Shown piece after piece: positions 5,912 through 11,784 of a DNA stretch of 14,703 nt. The notes under the pieces were generated by a model, which searched no databases, had not been told where the DNA came from, and saw only the letters and a list, made by a program, of their open reading frames with translations. The stretch is from positions 1 through 14,703 of the forward strand of contig CAZTGZ010000054.1 in the NCBI GenBank assembly GCA_964613385.1, written 5' to 3'. Made by a program: the position numbers and the translations under genes. The DNA is from CAZTGZ01 sp964613385. Its GTDB lineage: Bacteria; Bacteroidota; Bacteroidia; NS11-12g; UBA9320. Position 1 is the stretch's first letter. Each line of letters starts with the position of its first letter.

Positions 5912-6823
5912 TTGACTAAGCGGTACGGCAAGCATGTGATATTATTTCTGAAGCTGATGATCACGTTAGGTATGCTGCTGGTATTGTTTCGAATATTTCA
6001 AAAGCAGCTATCATATAATTGGATCAATATAGATTGGCTTTTAAAAGGTTTTATTGGGCCTTTTGTGATCATCATGTTGATGTTTGGAGCCTGTTTGAAT
6101 TGGATACTTGAGTCTTACAAATGGCGATTACTCATTTCGCCAAAGGAAAAATTAAATTTCAATAAATCCATGATGGCTGTGTTGAGTGGTATTCCTTTTG
6201 GTTTGATTACACCCGGACGTATTGGCGAACTTGGTGGAAGGATTTGGTTTGCTCAGGACAAGGTTTTTGCGACCATCGCAACATTTTGCGGCAATCTCAC
6301 TCAACTTGGCGTGACGCTCCTTATTGGCGGTTATGCATGGTTTCAATTCAGAACTGAGTTTGCATTACCTATTTCAGAATTATGGACATGGAAAACATGG
6401 GGTCTTTTGTTGTTCTCTCTTTTGATATTGATTGGCGTATGGCGTCGTTACGGTAAATACTGGCTGAAATATTTAAGTCAAATTCGTTCAGAAATATGGC
6501 TTAAGTCATTTGTAATCAGCTTCTTGAGGTATTTGTCATTTGGCATTCCCTTCGGTGTTTTATTGATATTGGGATACCCTGAATTAGGTAATGAGATTAT
6601 TTGGATGATTCCATTAACCTACTTTATACAGGCACTCTTACCCGTTTTTGCCCTGGCCGAAATTGGACTGCGAGCGGCAACTTTGGGCATGATTGCCGAA
6701 CATTTAGGATTGGAACCGATGCGGGCGATACAGGCAGGGATATTGATTTACCTTTTTAATGTGATTCTCCCGGCACTGATTGGACTTTTGATCATTTGGA
6801 GATTAAGGCCCTCACAATCATGA
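5912..6823 (+). CDS. Integral membrane protein, LPG-synthase transmembrane (UPF0104) family
   Basis: About 303 residues with several hydrophobic segments (first about 9-28, second about 45-66, and further ones towards the C-terminus). The pattern N-W..E...W (63-71) followed by TPGRIGE (100-106) is typical of the LPG-synthase TM / UPF0104 family. There is no catalytic aminoacyl-transferase domain, so true lysyl-phosphatidylglycerol synthesis is not supported; stand-alone members are often found beside glycosyltransferases, and a flippase or lipid-modifying role is only inference. The start is uncertain: the frame is open upstream to a TTG at 5822 inside ruvC. I use the TTG at 5912, the first possible start outside ruvC; GTG 5936 and ATG 5957 also exist, but the ATG would shorten the first membrane helix. 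The stop overlaps the next ATG (ATGA). Confidence 0.82.
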   Translation: MTKRYGKHVILFLKLMITLGMLLVLFRIFQKQLSYNWINIDWLLKGFIGPFVIIMLMFGACLNWILESYKWRLLISPKEKLNFNKSMMAVLSGIPFGLITPGRIGELGGRIWFAQDKVFATIATFCGNLTQLGVTLLIGGYAWFQFRTEFALPISELWTWKTWGLLLFSLLILIGVWRRYGKYWLKYLSQIRSEIWLKSFVISFLRYLSFGIPFGVLLILGYPELGNEIIWMIPLTYFIQALLPVFALAEIGLRAATLGMIAEHLGLEPMRAIQAGILIYLFNVILPALIGLLIIWRLRPSQS

Positions 6824-7899
6824 TTTTACCTATTATTATCTGCCTGATTTCCGGATGGCTCTATGCGTTTTTCTTTAATAGATTGGGTGTAGTCTGGACA
6901 CGAAAAACAAACTCGTTGCCAACGGAGAATACAAAAGAACCTGAGATCAGCATAATAATTGCCTTTAGAAACGAGCGAAGTCAGTTAAATCGACTGATTG
7001 AAAGTCTTGAAAACCAACATTACCCGTGTGAAAAAGTCGAGATCATTTGGGTTGATGATCACAGTACTGACGGTTCATCAGAAGTAATCAAAACGCTGAT
7101 TGAAAAGAGTAAATTTCATCATACTCTGCTATTAAATTCAGGTATAGGTAAAAAGGAGGCATTAAAATCAGGGAGATTGGCCGCCAAGCATGAATGGCTT
7201 TTATTTACCGATGCAGATGTTTGGGTCCAACCTTATTGGATCAAGTCCATGGTTTCCGGCCTGAAAGAAGACACGCTTATGATCTGTGGACCCGTGCAGT
7301 TTTCGGGGAACTCCGGCTTCTGGAATTACTGGATGACGGTGGAATTTGCGGGCGTAATGGCCAGTGGTGCGGGCTTAATGGAATCCGGAAAACCACTCAT
7401 GGCCAACGGAGCCAATCTGATAGTGCATTGCGGGATATATGAAAAATTTAAGCTTCATGGACTGGCAAAGTCTTCCGGTGATGACGTTTTCCTTTTACAG
7501 GCCTTAGCTCACAATCCGGAAAGAGCATGTTTTTGCTTTGATGCCCGGGCTATTGTTTATACCCACGCTCCAAAAGGAATGAAGGAATTTTTACAACAGC
7601 GTTGGAGGTGGGCATCCAAATCCACCACTTACCAACCTTTCTATGCACGCATTATTCCGCTTCTTTTGGCAATTTATCACTTGCTCATTTTAAGTTGGAT
7701 TCCCTGGGGAGGAATACTCTTTGTGATTAAATGGATAACAGATGCCTGGTTTTTTCGAAGAATTCTGTCATTCTTTGGCATACCAAAACCCGGATTGCGC
7801 TTGCTTCTGATGGAATGCATTCATACTTTATATATGGTATTCATATCCGTTACTGCTCTTTGGATTCCGAATGTCTGGAAAGGCAGAAAAGTCAATTAA
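6820..7899 (+). CDS. Membrane-bound family 2 glycosyltransferase
   Basis: A 359-residue processive-type GT2 enzyme. An N-terminal membrane segment (about 2-20) anchors a cytoplasmic GT-A domain. Seen: ISIIIAFRNE (43-52), the nucleotide-binding VDDHSTDGS (78-86), the metal-binding D-A-D at 131-133, the acceptor/catalytic-base region S-G-D-D (219-222) and Q-Q-R-W-R-W (259-264), which matches the Q/RxxRW signature. Hydrophobic segments follow (about 274-318 and 333-352). It should transfer a sugar from a nucleotide donor to a lipid or growing glycan at the inner membrane; donor and acceptor are unknown. I chose the ATG at 6820 because it overlaps the upstream stop (ATGA), implying coupling with the UPF0104 protein; an in-frame TTG at 6796 lies inside the upstream gene. 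Confidence 0.9.
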   Translation: MILPIIICLISGWLYAFFFNRLGVVWTRKTNSLPTENTKEPEISIIIAFRNERSQLNRLIESLENQHYPCEKVEIIWVDDHSTDGSSEVIKTLIEKSKFHHTLLLNSGIGKKEALKSGRLAAKHEWLLFTDADVWVQPYWIKSMVSGLKEDTLMICGPVQFSGNSGFWNYWMTVEFAGVMASGAGLMESGKPLMANGANLIVHCGIYEKFKLHGLAKSSGDDVFLLQALAHNPERACFCFDARAIVYTHAPKGMKEFLQQRWRWASKSTTYQPFYARIIPLLLAIYHLLILSWIPWGGILFVIKWITDAWFFRRILSFFGIPKPGLRLLLMECIHTLYMVFISVTALWIPNVWKGRKVN

Positions 7900-7963
7900 A
7901 CCGAAGCAATTGGTTGCCAAATTTCACTTTGTCAAGGTTAGAAAGTCAACGGCTCAAAGTTTA

Positions 7964-7991
7964 TTGGTTTCTCAGGATTTAGCGATATTTG
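7964..7991 (+). promoter_or_regulatory. Candidate promoter for the 89-aa hypothetical gene
   Basis: TTG at 7964-7966 and GATATTTG at 7984-7991 (one mismatch from TAnnTTTG) are separated by 17 bases, close to the expected -33/-7 layout. The box ends four bases before the ATG at 7996. The rest of the 96-bp gap after the glycosyltransferase shows no hairpin terminator that I can support. Confidence 0.35.
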
Positions 7992-7995
7992 AGCC

Positions 7996-8265
7996 ATGGA
8001 ACTGGAGCCTTTGGAACTTGCTTTGTTGAACACTACCCTGTTTCCAGAAAAATTCGAATCAATCCGTTCAGAAAACAAGTTCACACAAGATCCTTATTTA
8101 GTGGCGGATGGATTGAAAAATCTGCTGAAAAATCGTTTAATCAGACCTGTCCATTCCGATGGAAAGGCCAGTCTGGTTTACGACAGCGATCATATGGATG
8201 ATTATTTATATGAAGCTACCCAGAAAGGCATCGCTGTTTTGGAACTTTATTCTGACCGGTGCTGA
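7996..8265 (+). CDS. Hypothetical protein, 89 aa, possible winged-helix-like fold
   Basis: I do not recognise a family. The protein is small, soluble and acidic in its first half, with no signal peptide or membrane segment. The second half (about 36-85) has the rhythm of a winged helix: a helix VADGLKNLLKNRLIRPV, a turn, a strand around SLVYD, and a helix YLYEATQKGIAVLE resembling the Y..T..G...L ending of MarR/PadR-like domains. This is a pattern impression, not a domain match. The reading frame has amino-acid use like its neighbours and a plausible promoter four bases upstream of the ATG, which favours a real gene. Its last 19 bases overlap the 3' end of the minus-strand gene that follows. 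Confidence 0.6.
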   Translation: MELEPLELALLNTTLFPEKFESIRSENKFTQDPYLVADGLKNLLKNRLIRPVHSDGKASLVYDSDHMDDYLYEATQKGIAVLELYSDRC

Positions 8266-8930
8266 TCGGTAACTAAAAAACCAAACCTTTTTCCTGTCGG
8301 GAATCCCGATGGATTATTAAATGTGTTCTTCTGTTCGATATTGATCATCTTCTGTACATCAATTGGAGGTGTATATAGATCAAAATCAAGACAATAGAGC
8401 ATACTTTGTTCAATGATTTGCCGGACTATGTTCGCATCTACCTTCAATTTGCCGGGATCCTGAAAAATATAGTCCAATTGCCTTTTGCCATCGGCATAGA
8501 TATGACTTTCACGATTGATAAACACTCTGGCCAACAGGTAACCAATATCAGACTGGCGCTGGTATTTGATGGAATCAGATAAAAAATTGTAAATCTGAAT
8601 CATCCCGAAATAACCGTTTTCAGGATGCAGCTTTATATAGTGATAGTCATGAATCTCATGTTCCGGTGAAAAGGTAAAAACATTGGTATGCATCATGAAA
8701 ACCAAGGTATCGCCGGAAAATTTCAGGTGGAATTCATACGTACCCATATCTGAATAAACGATTTCAACTGAAGGGTCTTTTTCGAGAAAAGCCGGGGCCA
8801 ATTCATTGGCAATCTTCTCGGTTTCGGCTCTTAACATATCGAACACTTCTAAAGTAACCCGATATACATGTTGTTTCAAGGACGCTTTTTGGTCCAGGCG
8901 TTCCAAAATCTGATTCAATTTCTCTGACAT
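8247..8930 (-). CDS. Conserved-looking hypothetical protein, 227 aa
   Basis: No family recognised. The protein is soluble, with no signal peptide, membrane segment or Cys-based metal motif. Residues about 1-50 look like a helical, possibly coiled-coil start (LNQILERLDQKASLKQH). The middle (about 50-120) alternates strands, with a histidine- and aromatic-rich patch around HEIHDYHYIKLHPENGYFGM. The remainder is helical with an IYNFLSDSIKYQRQSDIGYL segment. It diverges from citrate synthase across a 133-bp region and has its own -7 box (TAGCTTTG). Its 3' end overlaps the preceding small gene by 19 bp. Function is unknown; sharing a control region with gltA is the only contextual hint. Confidence 0.75.
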   Translation of the reverse strand: MSEKLNQILERLDQKASLKQHVYRVTLEVFDMLRAETEKIANELAPAFLEKDPSVEIVYSDMGTYEFHLKFSGDTLVFMMHTNVFTFSPEHEIHDYHYIKLHPENGYFGMIQIYNFLSDSIKYQRQSDIGYLLARVFINRESHIYADGKRQLDYIFQDPGKLKVDANIVRQIIEQSMLYCLDFDLYTPPIDVQKMINIEQKNTFNNPSGFPTGKRFGFLVTDQHRSE

Positions 8931-8952
8931 GGAGGAGACTTTTTTGAATGAA

Positions 8953-8960
8953 CAAAGCTA
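8953..8960 (-). promoter_or_regulatory. Candidate -7 box (TAGCTTTG) for the 227-aa gene
   Basis: On the minus strand TAGCTTTG fits TAnnTTTG exactly and lies 22 bases before the ATG at 8930. The TTG on the minus strand at 8987-8985 is a distant candidate for the -33 element. The box overlaps the left TATCTGA half-site. Confidence 0.45.
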
Positions 8961-9008
8961 TCTGAAAATTTGTTGTTTATCTGACAATAAATACTTGTTA
9001 TCAGATAG
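8958..9008. repeat. TATCTGA half-sites in the divergent gltA control region
   Basis: CTATCTGA (8958-8965) and TCAGATAG (9001-9008) form a perfect 8-bp inverted repeat with a 35-bp spacer. A further TATCTGA lies at 8978-8984, so the heptamer occurs three times, twice direct and once inverted, within 50 bp. The inner pair (8978-9007) also has CAA/TTG flanks. The sites lie between two divergent -7 boxes, one overlapping the minus-strand box and the other at about the -33 position of the gltA promoter. This is a plausible operator for a shared regulator; none is identified. Confidence 0.4.
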
Positions 9009-9028
9009 TATGATTCTCAAATAAAATC

Positions 9029-9036
9029 TACTTTTG
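9029..9036 (+). promoter_or_regulatory. Candidate -7 box (TACTTTTG) for citrate synthase
   Basis: TACTTTTG matches TAnnTTTG and is the same octamer as before grpE. It ends 27 bases before the ATG at 9064, giving an A-rich leader of about 20-25 nt without a Shine-Dalgarno sequence. No TTTG -33 element is visible at standard spacing. Confidence 0.5.
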
Positions 9037-9063
9037 CACAACTTAAAAAAACACAACCATCCC

Positions 9064-10350
9064 ATGTCAGATTCTGCACGTTTATTGATTGACGGAAACG
9101 AAATTGAACTTCCTTTATTAAGAGGAAGCGAAGACGAAACCGGTATCGATATTTCCAATTTGAGATCACAATCCGGTGCCATTACCCTGGATATTGGATT
9201 CAAAAACACAGGTGCCACCACGAGTAGTATTACTTTTTTAGATGGAGAAAAAGGTATTTTAAGACATAGAGGGTATAGTATCGAGGATTTGACAGGGAAA
9301 GCCAGCTTTTTGGAAGTTGCTTACCTGTTAATCTATGGCGAATTACCAACTAAAAGTGAGTACGAAAAATTCAATACAGAAGTCAGTCGCCATACTTTGG
9401 TCAATGAAGATATGCAGAACATCTTCAAATCATGGCCAACGGGAAGTCACCCGATGGGACAGCTGATTGCTATGATTTCTTCTTTATCCTCATTTTATCC
9501 CGAAAGTTTAGATCCGAATCAAAGCACTGAGGCTCGTCAATTGACGATCATTCGTTTGTTGGCCAAAATGCCAACCATTTGTGCCATGATTTATAAGAAA
9601 AGCATCGGACATCCGGTTGTTTATCCAAACAACTCACTGGATTATGTTTCAAATTTTCTGAACATGACTTTTAAGCATGTGACCGAAGATTATGAAATCG
9701 ATCCAATCGTGGTTGAAGCCATGGATAAATTACTGATCTTACATGCTGATCATGAGCAAAATTGCTCAGCATCTACTGTAAGAATGGTCGGTTCATCTCA
9801 TGCAAACTTATATGCCAGTATTGGAGCCGGTATCGCGGCATTATGGGGGCCACTGCACGGTGGCGCAAACCAGCAAGTAATTGAAATGCTCGAAGCCATT
9901 AAAGCGGATGGTGGAGATGCCGCCAAATACATCGATAAGGCTAAAGACAAAAATGATCCTTTCAGACTGATGGGATTTGGTCACCGCGTGTATAAAAATT
10001 ATGATCCACGTGCCCGTATTATCAAAAAGAGCTGTGACGATATCCTAAATAAATTGGGGGTAAACGATCCTATTCTGGAAATTGCTAAAAAACTGGAAGA
10101 AGCAGCCCTGGCCGATGAGTACTTTATCGAGCGCAAACTTTTCCCGAATGTCGATTTCTATTCCGGAATTATCTATCGTGCCATTGGTTTTCCCGTTGAA
10201 ATGTTCACCGTATTATTCGCTTTAGGGCGCTTACCGGGTTGGATCGCTCAATGGAAAGAAATGCGCGAAGAAGGACAGCCTATCGGCAGACCAAGGCAGA
10301 TCTATACCGGTTATGCACCTCGTCCTTATGTGGACATGGGCAATCGCTAA
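9064..10350 (+). CDS. gltA: Citrate synthase
   Basis: A 428-residue enzyme that condenses acetyl-CoA with oxaloacetate to citrate at the entry of the TCA cycle. Seen: the catalytic residues in their usual contexts, His265 in WGPLHGGAN, His307 in GFGHRVYKNYDPRA, and Asp364 in FPNVDFYSG, in almost the same numbering as the E. coli enzyme. LHADHEQNCSASTVR and the C-terminal arginine-containing segment are also present. The length and an N-terminal extension of about 40 residues with beta-like sequence fit the long, hexameric type found in Gram-negative bacteria, many of which are inhibited by NADH; whether this one is cannot be read here. I chose ATG 9064; the frame is open back to a TTG at 9034, but that codon lies within the -7 box. 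The gene stands alone and converges on tolC. Confidence 0.96.
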   Translation: MSDSARLLIDGNEIELPLLRGSEDETGIDISNLRSQSGAITLDIGFKNTGATTSSITFLDGEKGILRHRGYSIEDLTGKASFLEVAYLLIYGELPTKSEYEKFNTEVSRHTLVNEDMQNIFKSWPTGSHPMGQLIAMISSLSSFYPESLDPNQSTEARQLTIIRLLAKMPTICAMIYKKSIGHPVVYPNNSLDYVSNFLNMTFKHVTEDYEIDPIVVEAMDKLLILHADHEQNCSASTVRMVGSSHANLYASIGAGIAALWGPLHGGANQQVIEMLEAIKADGGDAAKYIDKAKDKNDPFRLMGFGHRVYKNYDPRARIIKKSCDDILNKLGVNDPILEIAKKLEEAALADEYFIERKLFPNVDFYSGIIYRAIGFPVEMFTVLFALGRLPGWIAQWKEMREEGQPIGRPRQIYTGYAPRPYVDMGNR

Positions 10351-10435
10351 AATCCAAAAAATATTTTCGGGTTTGAAAGTCGCCTCGATAATTCGGACCT
10401 ATTTTAACTATAGCTAAATTCCGTATCTGATTGTT

Positions 10436-10455
10436 GAAGGGCTTATTCGCCTTTC
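10436..10455. terminator. Weak stem-loop between convergent gltA and tolC-like genes
   Basis: GAAGGGC and GCCTTTC pair over seven positions (one G-T wobble) around a 6-base loop. It sits near the end of the 111-bp convergent gap and could serve both directions, but there is no T-run on either strand. A second imperfect palindrome, TTTAACTATAGCTAAA, lies at 10403-10418. Confidence 0.3.
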
Positions 10456-10461
10456 TTCCCA

Positions 10462-11781
10462 TTATTCAGAAAGCAGAGATCCGTTCAATCTCTTCAATTC
10501 ATAGTAATACTTAAGAACAGATATGGAAGTATTGAATCTGCGCATCTGTGCATTGAGCAGGTTTAACTGAGCAATTCGCAAATCGGTTGAATTCACCGTA
10601 CCAAGCGCATAGCCTTCCATACTCCGCTTTAATGCCATTTCAGCGGCATTCACATAATTCATTTCAGATTGCATGATTGATTCGCTGTATCGGTAACCCT
10701 CAAAAGCGTTTAAAACATCCCGACTTATCGATTTTGTGGTTTCCTTTTTTAATTCTTCCTGAATCTCAATGGCCAATTGGGCATTCTCAATTTGCGTTTT
10801 TACCTTGAGTCCATCAAATAGATTAAAATTCAAGTTCAGTCCGCCTGATAATCCGGCAACATCACTGCTGAGAACGATACCGGCTCCATTTTGTGCGTGA
10901 TTCACTCCATAAGACAAACTTCCCGTTAACACAGGCATTCGCTTGGAAAAAGCTATACTATAATCTAAATCAGCAATCTCCTTACTGAGTTCGGCCATGA
11001 TAAAATTTCGGTTATTATTCAAACTTTGCTCGAGGATAGGTTCCACCCCTCCGGTAAGGCTCTGAAAATCCGGCACGAGCAAATAATACTCCTTTTGAAT
11101 ATCCTGTCCCATCAGCCAATTCAGGTTTCGGATTAATCCCCTCATGGAAAAAATGGCATTCGCCAGATTGATGCTGTCATTGGTAAAATCAACTTGTGCA
11201 TTTAAGCGTTCAAGACCGGTTTTAACTCCTAATTCAAAAGCCTTCTGTGCACGTTGACGCTTTTCTTCAGATATCTTCAGACTTTCACCCAAATTAATGC
11301 TCGCATTCTGAAGTTTCAGAATCTCGAGATACATGTTCACAACCTGTATGATGGTGTTTTCCGTTGTGAGCAACCATTGCATATTGCTCCGATCGCTCTG
11401 GGCCTGAAGCTTTTTGTACGTATATACTACACCCAAACCGTCAAACAAGGTATAGGACAAACCAACCGAGCCATTGTAACCTTTTGATACTGCGCCTTCT
11501 ACTTCGTTTTTAGGAATGCTTCCATTGAATACGATGGTTGTATTCTGGTTGCTGTAATTGACACCACCTGTTACATTTACTTTTGGCATCAGTCCGGCGT
11601 TTCCGGGTGTAGCCAGATTTTCGGCAATATCAGATTGGAGTTCGGCAATTTTTAATCCGTGATTGTTTTCCAGGGCCCAGGAAATTGCCTGCTTAAGTGT
11701 GAGGGTATCAGCAGATAAGCCACTGGCATTTCCTAAAAGCAAAATAAAAACGGCATAACGAAGCGATTGTTTCAGTTTCAT
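10462..11781 (-). CDS. TolC-like outer-membrane efflux protein
   Basis: A 439-residue outer-membrane factor of the OEP family. Seen: an N-terminal signal peptide (about 1-24, likely cut after GLSA), then the usual start LTLKQAISWALENNHGLKIAE, the helix-strand pattern with NAGLMPKVNVTGG, and an internal repeat in which a long helical region (about 130-210) is followed by a second strand pair (about 285-330) and a second helical hairpin (about 335-430). Such proteins form trimers that span the outer membrane and periplasm and dock to an inner-membrane pump. The ATG is three bases after the stop of the RND gene, so the two are co-transcribed and most likely belong to one tripartite pump. No lipobox is seen, so it is probably not lipidated. 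Confidence 0.92.
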   Translation of the reverse strand: MKLKQSLRYAVFILLLGNASGLSADTLTLKQAISWALENNHGLKIAELQSDIAENLATPGNAGLMPKVNVTGGVNYSNQNTTIVFNGSIPKNEVEGAVSKGYNGSVGLSYTLFDGLGVVYTYKKLQAQSDRSNMQWLLTTENTIIQVVNMYLEILKLQNASINLGESLKISEEKRQRAQKAFELGVKTGLERLNAQVDFTNDSINLANAIFSMRGLIRNLNWLMGQDIQKEYYLLVPDFQSLTGGVEPILEQSLNNNRNFIMAELSKEIADLDYSIAFSKRMPVLTGSLSYGVNHAQNGAGIVLSSDVAGLSGGLNLNFNLFDGLKVKTQIENAQLAIEIQEELKKETTKSISRDVLNAFEGYRYSESIMQSEMNYVNAAEMALKRSMEGYALGTVNSTDLRIAQLNLLNAQMRRFNTSISVLKYYYELKRLNGSLLSE

Positions 11782-11784
11782 ACT

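Noticed and set aside
7194..7442. Other overlapping open frames within the glycosyltransferase and neighbouring genes
   Set aside because: They lie within strongly supported coding frames and show no domains; they are alternative-frame shadows.
9034..9063. Citrate synthase start at TTG 9034
   Set aside because: The TTG is part of the TACTTTTG -7 box; ATG 9064 gives the usual length.
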